From Candidatus Cacconaster scatequi (GTDB lineage: Bacteria; Bacteroidota; Bacteroidia; Bacteroidales; UBA932), in NCBI GenBank assembly GCA_018065305.1, contig JAGHTO010000036.1:1-33853 (forward strand): DNA of 33,853 bases. Reading direction: 5' to 3'. Under the pieces are notes generated by a model. That model ran no database searches. It had not been told where the DNA came from and worked only from the letters and a program-made list of their open reading frames with translations. Both the position numbers and the translations under genes were made by a program. The stretch's first letter is position 1. The number at the start of each line of letters is the position of its first letter. Shown here one piece after another: positions 23,148 to 32,066 of this stretch.

Positions 23148-25072
23148 TTTCACTCAACGCCATAACTCTGACTTTCGGTTCGTTCACTCTTCTGGACCAG
23201 GTGAGTCTCCACATCGGAGACAAGGAGAAGATTGGTCTTGTGGGCAAGAACGGGGCGGGCAAATCCACCATCCTCAAGATGATAGTGGGGATGCAGAGTC
23301 CCACCTCAGGACAGGTGATGATAACCACCGGACAGAAAATCGGGTACCTGCCCCAGATTATGGAACATTCCAAGGGGCGCACGGTCATCGAAGAGACAAT
23401 GACTGTCTTCGACGGACTGAAGGCGCTGGAGCGAAGGATGGAGGAGATTTCCGAAGAACTGGCGCAGAGGACCGATTACGAATCGGAAAGTTACAACAAG
23501 CTGCTGATAGAGCTCAACGAGACCAGCGATGCGTTGAGTCTGGGAGAGAGCGAAGCCCCGCTTCAGAGCGCGCAGAAGACCCTGCTCGGCCTCGGTTTCA
23601 GGAAGAACGAGTTCGACAGGCCTACCGAAACCTTCTCTCAGGGATGGAATATGCGCATAGAGTTGGCCAAGATTCTGCTAAGGAAACCGGAAGTTCTCCT
23701 GCTGGACGAGCCGACAAACCATCTTGACATCGAATCCATCCAGTGGCTTGAGGATTATATCAGGAATTACAACGGGGCTCTCGTACTGATATCACACGAC
23801 AGACGATTCCTCGACAACTGCACCGAAAGGACGGTGGAGGTGATGCTGGGGCATCTGTATGACTACAAGGTCCCCTACTCCAGATATGTGGAACTGCGCA
23901 AGGAACGCATTGAGCAGCAGAAGGCCGCATACGCGAACCAGCAGAGGATGATAGAGAAGACTGAAGAGTTCATCGAGAAGTTCCGATACAAACCCACAAA
24001 GAGCAATCAGGTCCAGTCCCGGGTGAAGCAGCTGCAGAAACTCGACAGGATTGAAATAGACGACGAGGACCTTGCCACGCTGTCTGTGAAGTTTCCTCCG
24101 GCACCCCGTAGCGGAGACGTGGCTTTCGAGGCCAAGGATGCGGTAATCGGATACGAACGCAAAAAGATTATTCTGAACGGAGCCAATCTGATTGTCAAGC
24201 GCGGGGAGAAAGTCGCGTTCGTGGGACGTAACGGAGAGGGCAAGACTACAATGATGCGTGTCCTTATGGACGAACTGGAGCCGTTTGAAGGAAAAGCCGC
24301 CAGAGGATACAACGTTGACGTGGGATATTACGCCCAGAATCAGGAAGATGTCCTTGACAAGAAGCAGACCGTATTCGAAACTCTGGATAGGATTGCAGTG
24401 GGAGACATCCGTACGAAACTGCGGGATATCCTCGCAGCATTTCTCTTCCGGGGAGACGAGATTGACAAGAAGGTGGCAGTGCTCAGCGGCGGCGAAAGGT
24501 CGAGACTGGCGATGGCCAAACTGATGCTCAGAGCCCACAACCTGCTTGCGCTGGACGAGCCGACCAATCATATGGACATCCGTTCGAAAGATGTCCTAAA
24601 GCAGGCTCTGCAGGCATACGACGGCACCCTTATAATCGTATCGCACGACAGGGACTTCCTCAACGGGCTTGTGGACAAGGTATATGAATTCAACGACGGA
24701 AAGGTGAAGGAATATCTCGGAGGTGTCGACGATTTTCTCCGGGCGAAGAAACTCGAATCCCTCCACCAGCTGGACACTTCGAAGGCGCAGCCGGCAAAGG
24801 AGGTGAAGTCACCTGAAAAAGAGAGTCCTGCCGTTGACTCGAAACAGGATTACAAGGCGCAGAAGGCCCTGTCAAGAGAAGCGAAGAAATTGAAGAACCG
24901 TGCCGATTTTCTGGAAAAGCAGATAAGTTCCATCGAGACCGAAATGAAAGGTATCGAACACGAGCTGTCCGCACCCACTCCGGAGACCGACATTATGGAA
25001 CTGACCCGTAAATATCTGGACCTCAAGAGAGATCTGGACGCAAAGATGGACGAATGGGCGTCCCTCAGTTAG
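23144..25072 (+). CDS. ABC-F family ATPase (ribosome-associated)
   Basis: A 642-residue soluble protein with two ABC domains and no membrane helices. Domain 1 has Walker A GLVGKNGAGKST near residue 32 and Walker B LLLDEPTNHLD. The signature reads FSQGWNMRIELAK, departing from LSGGQ by a Gln for the first Gly. A charged linker around 245-300 follows (RKERIEQQKAAYANQQ). Domain 2 has GRNGEGKTTMMR and LSGGERSRLAMAK. A Lys/Glu-rich C-terminal coiled coil covers about residues 545-642. ABC-F proteins act at the ribosomal E site to help stalled translation or confer drug resistance. Which subgroup (Uup, EttA, YdiF-like) is not certain. It is between tatC and rlmB. Confidence 0.9.
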   Translation: MISLNAITLTFGSFTLLDQVSLHIGDKEKIGLVGKNGAGKSTILKMIVGMQSPTSGQVMITTGQKIGYLPQIMEHSKGRTVIEETMTVFDGLKALERRMEEISEELAQRTDYESESYNKLLIELNETSDALSLGESEAPLQSAQKTLLGLGFRKNEFDRPTETFSQGWNMRIELAKILLRKPEVLLLDEPTNHLDIESIQWLEDYIRNYNGALVLISHDRRFLDNCTERTVEVMLGHLYDYKVPYSRYVELRKERIEQQKAAYANQQRMIEKTEEFIEKFRYKPTKSNQVQSRVKQLQKLDRIEIDDEDLATLSVKFPPAPRSGDVAFEAKDAVIGYERKKIILNGANLIVKRGEKVAFVGRNGEGKTTMMRVLMDELEPFEGKAARGYNVDVGYYAQNQEDVLDKKQTVFETLDRIAVGDIRTKLRDILAAFLFRGDEIDKKVAVLSGGERSRLAMAKLMLRAHNLLALDEPTNHMDIRSKDVLKQALQAYDGTLIIVSHDRDFLNGLVDKVYEFNDGKVKEYLGGVDDFLRAKKLESLHQLDTSKAQPAKEVKSPEKESPAVDSKQDYKAQKALSREAKKLKNRADFLEKQISSIETEMKGIEHELSAPTPETDIMELTRKYLDLKRDLDAKMDEWASLS

Positions 25073-25080
25073 AAATTGTT

Positions 25081-25830
25081 ATGGAAGAGAAGCAATTGTA
25101 TCTTTTCGGAATGCATCCCGTGGCCGAAGCGGTGCACCAGGGACGGAAGTTGGAGAAGGTTATCTTCAAGCAGGGACTTGAAGGGGACCAGTTCAGAACC
25201 CTCCTGAAGGAGGTGGAGGAAAAGGGTATCCCCTGCCAGTTCGTGCCCGGCGAGAAACTGAACCATCTTGTCAAAGGTTCCCATCAGGGAGTTGTGGCCT
25301 ACATATCACAGATAGATTACATCGATTTCGAGACCATGGTCGACAACGCCCTTGCGGAGAAGAAGAATCCCGTATTCATAATGCTCGACGGTGTGAGTGA
25401 CGTCCGCAACCTCGGGGCGATTGCCAGAAGCGCCGAATGCACCGGCATCGACGGTCTCATCCTGCCGGCCAAAGGCGGGGCGGCAATCAACGCGGATGCC
25501 GTCAAGACGTCGGCCGGAGCTCTTCTGAGAATTCCCACGACAAAGGTTACCAACCTCAGGATTCCGATATATTACCTGAAGGAGCTGGGATTCAAGATTG
25601 TAGCGGCAACCGAAAAATGCGAGGAGCTTATGTACGACGTCGATTTCACGGGACCGACCGCAGTCATAATGGGGTCCGAAGGGGCCGGCATCTCCCCCGC
25701 CCTCCTGTCTCTCTGCGACTGCAGGGCCAGGATTCCGATGTACGGTCAGACCGGTTCGCTGAACGTATCCGTTGCGGCGGCCGTCATTATGTATGAATCG
25801 TTGAGACAGAGAAATATCAAAAATCAATAA
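25081..25830 (+). CDS. rlmB: SpoU-family 23S rRNA (guanosine-2'-O)-methyltransferase, RlmB-like
   Basis: A 249-residue enzyme of the SPOUT class that methylates a ribose 2'-O in rRNA using SAM. The start at 25081 (MEEKQLYLFGMHPVAEAV) gives the substrate-binding domain typical of RlmB/TrmH. Motif 1 is NLGAIARSAECTGIDGLILP near residues 110-130, motif 2 IMGSEGAGISPALL near 198, and motif 3 LNVSVAAAVIMYE near 226; these build the trefoil knot that binds SAM. The ABC-F gene ends 8 bases before it. A frame extension to 25054 would overlap ABC-F and is not needed. Exact target (G2251 or another) is inferred. Confidence 0.88.
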   Translation: MEEKQLYLFGMHPVAEAVHQGRKLEKVIFKQGLEGDQFRTLLKEVEEKGIPCQFVPGEKLNHLVKGSHQGVVAYISQIDYIDFETMVDNALAEKKNPVFIMLDGVSDVRNLGAIARSAECTGIDGLILPAKGGAAINADAVKTSAGALLRIPTTKVTNLRIPIYYLKELGFKIVAATEKCEELMYDVDFTGPTAVIMGSEGAGISPALLSLCDCRARIPMYGQTGSLNVSVAAAVIMYESLRQRNIKNQ

Positions 25831-25832
25831 CT

Positions 25833-26636
25833 ATGAAGAAACTGATTTCCGCCGCACTTGCAGTGCTTGTAACAACGTTCGCCTTCGCGGCGGGCCGCGA
25901 GAAGGTGACAAAAGAATTCGAGGTGAGGGATTTCACCGGCCTGAAGATTCATCACGTCTCCAACGTGAAGATTGTCAAGGCAGAGAAATGCGGCCTCAAG
26001 ATAGAGGTAGGCGCTGAATGCATCGATTTTGTCGTATTGTCATATCAGGACAACGGGGTCCTGAACATCGGGTACGAAAAACTTCCGTTCAAATATCAGA
26101 ACTCCAAGATCAGCCATATGAATATCACCGCCTATATGCCTCATCTCAATTACATAGACATAAGCGGAGCGAGCACGCTGACCACCGCGGACAGCTTCAC
26201 CCCCACCGCGGAAATGGGTTCCTTTCTTATGAACTGCTACGGAGCTTCCAAAGTGGATTCGCTCTCCATCAGCGCACCCAAGGCTACAATCAACGTTTCC
26301 GAGGCCTCGAAGGCTGTCGTCAAGGGTAATTACGGAGAACTTGTCGCCGATGTGGCCACGGCATCCAAACTGACAATGTCAGGGACAGCCGATGACTTCA
26401 CGCTGCAGGTTTCCGAAGCATCCACCCTCAAGAGCGAGGAGCTGAAAGCAGGAAACGTCAGGACGGATGTCTCCGGAGCCAGCAAAGCCAACGTTTATGT
26501 AAGCAAATCGCTTGACGTATCCGTTGCAAGCGCCTCGACGCTGACCTATATGAGCCCCGGGGCCATCAAGATGAACGTCGAGAACATCTCCGGCACTTCA
26601 GCCTTCAGGAAGAGGGATCTCAAAGAGAAGAAGTAG
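25833..26636 (+). CDS. head GIN domain (DUF2807) secreted protein
   Basis: A 267-residue protein with a signal peptide (ending FAFAAG near residue 20), then a repetitive beta-strand region from about 25 to 255. Ser/Ala/Gly-rich turns recur: ISGASTLT, CYGASKVDS, SEASKAVV, TASKLTMS, SEASTLKS, SGASKANV, ASASTLTY. This periodicity is that of the DUF2807/head-GIN auto-transporter-like beta-helix, common in Bacteroidetes and of uncertain function. It probably lies in the periplasm or on the outer surface. Two bases separate it from rlmB. Its 3' end overlaps the 3' end of the convergent prmA by 17 bases. Confidence 0.82.
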   Translation: MKKLISAALAVLVTTFAFAAGREKVTKEFEVRDFTGLKIHHVSNVKIVKAEKCGLKIEVGAECIDFVVLSYQDNGVLNIGYEKLPFKYQNSKISHMNITAYMPHLNYIDISGASTLTTADSFTPTAEMGSFLMNCYGASKVDSLSISAPKATINVSEASKAVVKGNYGELVADVATASKLTMSGTADDFTLQVSEASTLKSEELKAGNVRTDVSGASKANVYVSKSLDVSVASASTLTYMSPGAIKMNVENISGTSAFRKRDLKEKK

Positions 26637-27483
26637 AAGAGAAGGAAACCATAGACCATCCCTCGTGCTCCAGATGAAGCTTCATCTTCAGTCCGAGGGA
26701 TTCCGCTTTTTCAAGCAGGCACGGAATGTCCTCTTCGAAGAAGCCGCTGAGCATCAAGGTGCCGCCATCAGGCCTGAGGGCACGCACGTATGTGGGCATA
26801 TCCGCGAGCAGGATGTTTCTGTTGATATTTGCCAGAATGATGTCATACCGTCCTTTCTGGATATATGACGCATCCCCGCACCGGCTCGTAATCTTGTGCC
26901 CCACCCGGTTCCTCCTGGCATTTGCGGCTGCGGAACGGACACATACGGGGTCGATGTCTATTGCGTGGACCGGCACTTCGGCTCCGAGTTTGGCCGCCAC
27001 GATTGCCAGTATCCCGGTACCGCATCCCATATCGAGAACGGATTTCCCCCTGAGTCCACGGCCTTCCCTCAGGAGCGCCTCTATCATCATGCAGGTCGTC
27101 TGATGGTGGCCGCTGCCGAATGACATCTGGGGATCGATTGTTATGTTGTATTTCGTCCTGGGCAGATCCTTGTGATACGGAGCCTTGACAGTGACGGTAT
27201 CGGCGACGACCACAGGCTCGAAATCGCTCTCCCAGACCGCGTTCCAATTCTGTTCCGGAATCAGTTCGGTTGAAGAGGAAAGTTCGAAACCCTCCCCAAC
27301 ATATCCGGAAAGGACCGCCTTCAGAGCCTGGGAATCAAAACGTTCCTTGGGTATGAAGGCATTCAGACAGGGCTCCTCTATCGTAAAACTTTCGAAGCCG
27401 AGGTCTTCAACCCCGGCTTCGATTATTTCGGCAAACTCCTCGCTGAAAGGGGTGAGCGTTATGTGAACGGCTATGTAGTCCAT
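26620..27483 (-). CDS. prmA: ribosomal protein L11 methyltransferase PrmA
   Basis: PrmA trimethylates ribosomal protein L11 with SAM. The 287-residue protein has the N-terminal L11-recognition domain (residues 1-60), a linker with WNAVWESDFEPVVV, DPQMSFGSGHHQTTCMM, and the SAM-binding VLDMGCGTGILAIVAAKLG near 158. DIILANINRNIL carries the NPPY-like motif. The ATG at 27481-27483 overlaps the tpiA stop by one base, so prmA is translationally coupled to tpiA. A TTG immediately before it is not needed. Its 3' end overlaps the convergent head-GIN gene by 17 bases, so no terminator room exists between them. Confidence 0.93.
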   Translation of the reverse strand: MDYIAVHITLTPFSEEFAEIIEAGVEDLGFESFTIEEPCLNAFIPKERFDSQALKAVLSGYVGEGFELSSSTELIPEQNWNAVWESDFEPVVVADTVTVKAPYHKDLPRTKYNITIDPQMSFGSGHHQTTCMMIEALLREGRGLRGKSVLDMGCGTGILAIVAAKLGAEVPVHAIDIDPVCVRSAAANARRNRVGHKITSRCGDASYIQKGRYDIILANINRNILLADMPTYVRALRPDGGTLMLSGFFEEDIPCLLEKAESLGLKMKLHLEHEGWSMVSFSSTSSL

Positions 27484-28238
27484 CAATATGACTGTGCGAT
27501 TGCAACGAAGTCAGCAGCCTTGAGGGAAGCGCCTCCGATAAGGCCGCCGTCGATATCCTCGCAGGCGAAAAGTTCCTTTGCGTTTGAAGGCTTGCAGCTG
27601 CCACCGTAAAGAATGGTGGTATCCTGAGCCACTTTCTCACCGAATTTGCCTGCAACGGCCTTGCGGATGAACGCGTGGATTTCCTGTGCCTGCGCGCTTG
27701 TCGCAGTAACGCCTGTTCCGATTGCCCAGACAGGCTCGTAGGCGATGACTACATTTGCCATCTGCTCTGCAGTAAGGGTGAAGAGAACTTCCTCAATCTG
27801 CTTTCCGACTACGTCGAACTGCTTGCCGGCGTTGCGTTCGTCAAGTTTCTCACCGACACAGAAGATAACCTTCAGACCTGATTCGAAGGCAAGATTGATT
27901 TTCTTTACGAGAGTCTCGGAAGTCTCACCGTAGTATTCCCTGCGCTCTGAATGTCCGAGGATGGTATAGACGCATCCGGCATCCTTGAGCATTGCAGCAG
28001 CAACCTCGCCGGTGTAAGCGCCTTTGGGCTGGTCAGCGCAGTTCTGAGCGCTGAGTGCGATTGCAGTTCCGCCGATTGCGTCGGCAACCTTTGTCAGATG
28101 GGTGAAGGGAGGTGCCACGACCAGCTGGACGTCTGAGGGAACCTCTTTGATTTTTGCAACGATTTCATTGGCAAGAGCCACACCTTCGGTAACGGTAGTG
28201 TTCATTTTCCAGTTACCTGCAACAATTTTCTTTCTCAT
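27483..28238 (-). CDS. tpiA: triosephosphate isomerase
   Basis: The glycolytic enzyme interconverting dihydroxyacetone phosphate and glyceraldehyde-3-phosphate. The 251-residue protein shows IVAGNWKMN (catalytic Lys) at residues 4-12, ILGHSERR (catalytic His) near 96, VIAYEPVWAIGTG (catalytic Glu) near 166, and LIGGASL phosphate-binding near 231. The start at 28236-28238 is chosen because MRKKIVAGNWKMN is the standard N terminus; an upstream in-frame extension adds 13 unrelated residues. It is transcribed from its own promoter box, divergent from marC, and leads into prmA. Confidence 0.97.
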   Translation of the reverse strand: MRKKIVAGNWKMNTTVTEGVALANEIVAKIKEVPSDVQLVVAPPFTHLTKVADAIGGTAIALSAQNCADQPKGAYTGEVAAAMLKDAGCVYTILGHSERREYYGETSETLVKKINLAFESGLKVIFCVGEKLDERNAGKQFDVVGKQIEEVLFTLTAEQMANVVIAYEPVWAIGTGVTATSAQAQEIHAFIRKAVAGKFGEKVAQDTTILYGGSCKPSNAKELFACEDIDGGLIGGASLKAADFVAIAQSY

Positions 28239-28274
28239 ATTTTTTCCGTGTTTGATTAGCATTACTCTATCTTG

Positions 28275-28282
28275 CAAAAATA
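28275..28282 (-). promoter_or_regulatory. -7 promoter box for tpiA-prmA
   Basis: The minus strand reads TATTTTTG followed by CA, a TAnnTTTG match, 36 bases before the tpiA ATG. A -33 TTTG at standard distance is not evident. The 82-base region is shared with the divergent marC. Confidence 0.5.
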
Positions 28283-28320
28283 GAAATTATTAGTTTAATT
28301 TGCGAAAAAAGATGGTATAA

Positions 28321-28896
28321 ATGATCGACATAAAGGAAATACTCTACACTTTCGCCGCTCTCTTTGCAATCATCGACGTGACAGGCTCCATTCCGATTGT
28401 AATCAACATCAAGCATCACGGTATGGCAGTGAAGCCCATGCAGATTTCAGTCATCTGCTTTCTCGTGATGGCCCTGTTCCTCATCGGAGGAGAAAAGTTT
28501 CTTTCAGGCGCGAATATCGATATGCACGGATTCGCAGTGGCCGGCGCCATAATTCTTCTGGTCTATGCCTTCGAGATGACCCTTGGCGTCCACATAATCA
28601 AGAATGACGAATGTCCACAGGGGACATCCGCCATTATCCCGCTTGTATTTCCTCTCTATGCCGGGGCCGGAGCCCTTACGACCGTGATTGCAATGCGGAC
28701 CGAATATGCGATGATCAACATTCTCATCGCTGTCGCGCTCAATACGGCAATCATCTATTTCTTCCTGAAATACATTGACAAACTCGAGAAAATCATCGGT
28801 CCCCAGATCATCTACATAATCACGAAGATTCTGGGTATCGTCCTTCTGGCAATGGCGTCCAAGATGTTTGTCACCAACCTTCAGGCTCTGCTGTAA
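28321..28896 (+). CDS. MarC family integral membrane protein
   Basis: A 191-residue protein with six predicted membrane helices and the family pattern: LFAIIDVTGSIPIVINI in the first helix region, then GAIILLVYAFEMTLG and IIPLVFPLYAGAGALTTVI (conserved P-L-x-x-G-P/A-G). MarC proteins are widespread inner-membrane proteins (UPF0056) without an established substrate; the old link to multiple antibiotic resistance in E. coli has been withdrawn. The gene begins 4 bases before polA in effect (stop 28896, polA ATG 28901), so it heads the marC-polA-sigma-rsmG run. Confidence 0.88.
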   Translation: MIDIKEILYTFAALFAIIDVTGSIPIVINIKHHGMAVKPMQISVICFLVMALFLIGGEKFLSGANIDMHGFAVAGAIILLVYAFEMTLGVHIIKNDECPQGTSAIIPLVFPLYAGAGALTTVIAMRTEYAMINILIAVALNTAIIYFFLKYIDKLEKIIGPQIIYIITKILGIVLLAMASKMFVTNLQALL

Positions 28897-28900
28897 ACAT

Positions 28901-31507
28901 ATGGACAGGCTCTTCCTCATAGACGGGCACGCGCTCATCTTCAGAATGTATTATGCCTTCCTCAGGAGGCCTATGATCAATTCGAAGGGCGAGGACACCT
29001 CCATTCTGTTCGGTTTCACAAAATACCTGCTGGAACTGATACGGAGGGAGCATCCGACACATCTTGCCATTGCGTTCGACCCGCCTGCGAAGACTTTCCG
29101 TCACGAGCTTTCACCGGATTACAAGGCAACCCGCGAAGCGGCCCCGGAACTGGTGAAGGAGGCGCTGGAGCCTCTCTGCTCGATTGCCGCCGCCCTGCGC
29201 ATACCTGTCGTGATGAAGCCCGGATATGAGGCCGACGACGTGATAGGAACGCTGGCAAAGAAGTTTTGCGGGCCCCTCTGCGACGTGTATATGGTCACTC
29301 CCGACAAGGATCTCGGACAGATTGTCGATGACCATATCTACCAGTACAAACCGGGCAAGAGCGGAGCGGACAATCTTGTCCTCTCCAAGGCGGACGTCTG
29401 CGCAAACTACGGCATCGGAAGTCCCGCGCAGGTGATTGATATCCTAACTCTCTGGGGAGACGCCTCCGACAACGTGAAAGGAGTCCCGGGAGTCGGGGAA
29501 ATCGGCGCCGGAAAATATGTCGCCAAATACGGCAGCGTGGAGAACATCTATGCGCATCTGGACGAACTGACTCCAAGAATGCAGGAAGCTTTCCGCAGCG
29601 CGGAGCCTTACATATATCTGAGCAAGGAACTGGTCACGATAAAAACCGACGTACCTCTGGAAGTCACTTTCGACTCTATGGCACTTGACGGTCCCGACCC
29701 GGAAGCAACCGCCTCATTCATAGATAAATATGAATTCGGCTCCCTCAGGCCGCTTCTGCCTGAAGCCTCCGCGGGGAAAGCTCCTGAAAATGAGGGCATC
29801 TCCTGCACCGAGACCGATTTCGGCGAAATAAAGGCGCTGGCGGAGAAAGCCGGTATGGTGGTCGTCCGGCACGACGGGAAGTTCGTTCTGGGAGCGGGTT
29901 CAAAATATTGTGTCTGCGACAGCAGTCAGGCCGCTATGCTTCTGGATGACCCGACCATCGTCAAGGCGGGACACTCGATGAAACAGATTAAAGCGACGGG
30001 CGACGTTTACGACATCGAACTGATGCATTATCTCGCCGCACCGGAGAGGACTCACAAACTGGATATTCTGGCCAAGAGTTATCTCAATGCCGACATAGTC
30101 AGCCCCTCTGCACCGAAAGTGGAAGCCGTTCAGGAAGCCGCTCCCCTGCCCGACCTCTTCTCCGCCCCCGCCGAAACCTCAGCCGTGGAAAGTTACGATA
30201 CCGGCAGGGCGGGATGCGAATGTGCCGCAATCTGGAAGATTGTCCCCATTCTGAAAAAAGAGCTTCATCAGGCGGGCCTCTGGGACCTCTATCTGACTAT
30301 GGAGATGCCGCTTATGAAGGTTCTCGCGGATATGGAGGCCACCGGCGTGACGATTGACACAGTCGCTTTGAGACACTACGGGGCGGCTCTCGCCCAAGAG
30401 ACGGCGGAGATTGAGGCACAGGCCCGCGAATCGGCCGGGGAACCCAATCTGAATCTCTCCTCTCCCAGACAGGTAGGCAACCTGATTTTCGAGAAACTGG
30501 CTCTCAACACGAAGGTCAAGAAGTCCGGATTGAACTATCCGACCGACGAAGAGACTCTCCGTGACCTGGAGGGAAAGCACCCCTTCATCGGGCTGCTGCT
30601 TGAATACAGAGGGCTGAAGAAACTCCTTTCGACATACGTGGAACCCCTCCCCAACCTTGTCAATCCGGCAACGGGGAAGATTCACACAACATTCAACCAG
30701 ACGCTCACCGCCACCGGACGTCTCAGCTCGTCTCATCCCAATCTCCAGAACATCCCCATCCGCACGGAACGGGGAAGCAGGATAAGGGAAGCCTTTGTAA
30801 GCAGTTATCCGGACGGTTGCATCATATCGGCGGACTACTCTCAGATAGAGCTCAGACTGATGGCTCATCTGAGCGGCGACGAGGCGATGCTGGAAGGTTT
30901 CGCGCACGGAGCCGACATCCACACGGCAACGGCTGCCCGCATATTCGGCAAGAGGGCGGAAGAGGTGACGGCCGATGAGCGCAGGAAGGCAAAGGCCGCG
31001 AATTTCGGCATCATCTACGGAATGTCGGCCTTCGGACTGGCGCAGAGGATGGAAATCCCGAGGAGCGAGGCCAAGGCATTCATAGAAGAGTACTTCCGGA
31101 ACTACCCCGGAGTCAGGAGATATATCAATGAGGCGATAGCGACCGCACACGAAAGGCAATATGTGGAAACGATGTTCGGAAGAAGAAGATATCTCCCCGA
31201 AATCAACTCCAGAAATCATAATGTAAGCTCCCTTGCGGAGAGAAATGCCGTCAACGCCCCGATTCAGGGCAGCGCGGCGGACATCATAAAGCTGGCGATG
31301 ATAAACGTGTGGAAGCGTCTCCAGGAAGCCGGACTCAGGACGAAGATGGTGCTTCAGGTCCACGACGAGCTGATTTTCGACGTGGCGCCCGGAGAGCGCG
31401 ACGCCGCCATGGAAATAGTCCGCCGGGAGATGGAAAACGTTGTCGGACTGAAAGTCCCCCTGACGGTGGAATGCAATTATGGCAGGAACTGGAAAGAAGC
31501 ACACTGA
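28901..31507 (+). CDS. polA: DNA polymerase I, proofreading domain apparently inactive
   Basis: An 868-residue family A polymerase for Okazaki fragment processing and repair. Residues 1-290 are the 5' nuclease (FLIDGHALIFRMYYAF, EADDVIGTLA, VTPDKDLGQI, GDASDNVKGVPGVG). The polymerase part has SADYSQIELRLMAHL (motif A, Asp645), the RRKAKAANFGIIYG helix (motif B), and QVHDELIFD (motif C, Asp822). Residues of about 300-460 correspond to the 3'-5' exonuclease domain but lack DxE (region reads VVVRHDGKFVLG), lack the Asp of NLKYD (reads HSMKQIKATG), and lack the Asp of the third motif (reads GCECAAIWKIV). The fold trace DIELMHYLAAPERTHKLDILAKSYL in parts is retained. The start was chosen 4 bases after marC. 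Confidence 0.95.
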   Translation: MDRLFLIDGHALIFRMYYAFLRRPMINSKGEDTSILFGFTKYLLELIRREHPTHLAIAFDPPAKTFRHELSPDYKATREAAPELVKEALEPLCSIAAALRIPVVMKPGYEADDVIGTLAKKFCGPLCDVYMVTPDKDLGQIVDDHIYQYKPGKSGADNLVLSKADVCANYGIGSPAQVIDILTLWGDASDNVKGVPGVGEIGAGKYVAKYGSVENIYAHLDELTPRMQEAFRSAEPYIYLSKELVTIKTDVPLEVTFDSMALDGPDPEATASFIDKYEFGSLRPLLPEASAGKAPENEGISCTETDFGEIKALAEKAGMVVVRHDGKFVLGAGSKYCVCDSSQAAMLLDDPTIVKAGHSMKQIKATGDVYDIELMHYLAAPERTHKLDILAKSYLNADIVSPSAPKVEAVQEAAPLPDLFSAPAETSAVESYDTGRAGCECAAIWKIVPILKKELHQAGLWDLYLTMEMPLMKVLADMEATGVTIDTVALRHYGAALAQETAEIEAQARESAGEPNLNLSSPRQVGNLIFEKLALNTKVKKSGLNYPTDEETLRDLEGKHPFIGLLLEYRGLKKLLSTYVEPLPNLVNPATGKIHTTFNQTLTATGRLSSSHPNLQNIPIRTERGSRIREAFVSSYPDGCIISADYSQIELRLMAHLSGDEAMLEGFAHGADIHTATAARIFGKRAEEVTADERRKAKAANFGIIYGMSAFGLAQRMEIPRSEAKAFIEEYFRNYPGVRRYINEAIATAHERQYVETMFGRRRYLPEINSRNHNVSSLAERNAVNAPIQGSAADIIKLAMINVWKRLQEAGLRTKMVLQVHDELIFDVAPGERDAAMEIVRREMENVVGLKVPLTVECNYGRNWKEAH

Positions 31508-32066
31508 GTTGACCGACAGAGAGTTGGTGGAGTTGGCAGTCCGGCAGGACCGGGAGGCCTTCTCGCTGCTTCTCGCGCGCTACCGCGAGGCTCTCATCGG
31601 CCACATCCTGAAGTATGTTTCCGTCCCCGAAGATGCGGAGGACATCTGCCAGAGAAGCCTTGAGAAGGCCTACGTCAATATCGGGAAGTATGATAGCCGC
31701 TTCGCATTCTCCACCTGGCTCTACAGCATTGCGGGGAATGAGGCGAAGGACCACATCAGGAAGACCCGCAACACGCTCTCTTCCGTTCCCCTCACGCCGG
31801 GCAAGGAGGATTCCGACATTCTGGCCGGCATCACTCCGGAAGAGGAGTTCATAGTCGGGCAGGCAGTGAAGAATATGACTTCCAGCATAGCCGGCCTTCC
31901 CGAAAAGTACAGGCGTGTGGCAGAACTCCGGTTCATACAGGATTTTTCATACGATGACATAGCCCGGAATCTGGAGATACCCATAGGGACCGTCAAGACA
32001 AGGCTTAACCGTGCAAGGAAATTGCTCGTGAATCAAAAGGATGCGAATGATGGAAAGGATAACTGA
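31479..32066 (+). CDS. ECF-type RNA polymerase sigma factor
   Basis: A 195-residue sigma-70 family factor with only regions 2 and 4. Region 2 spans about residues 13-90 (DREAFSLLLARYREALIGHI, VPEDAEDICQRSLEKAYVNI, FSTWLYSIAGNEAKDHIRK). A short acidic linker follows. Region 4 covers about 128-185 (LPEKYRRVAELRFIQDFSYDDIARNLEIPIGTVKTRL in parts), with the helix-turn-helix. The ATG at 31479 lies inside polA and overlaps it by 29 bases; no later Met precedes region 2. No anti-sigma gene is adjacent; rsmG follows with an overlap. Target promoters are unknown. Confidence 0.9.
   Translation: MAGTGKKHTELTDRELVELAVRQDREAFSLLLARYREALIGHILKYVSVPEDAEDICQRSLEKAYVNIGKYDSRFAFSTWLYSIAGNEAKDHIRKTRNTLSSVPLTPGKEDSDILAGITPEEEFIVGQAVKNMTSSIAGLPEKYRRVAELRFIQDFSYDDIARNLEIPIGTVKTRLNRARKLLVNQKDANDGKDN

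Noticed and set aside
30179-31504. 441-codon open frame opposite polA
   Set aside because: Covers the complement of the conserved polymerase motifs; no family feature and no promoter.
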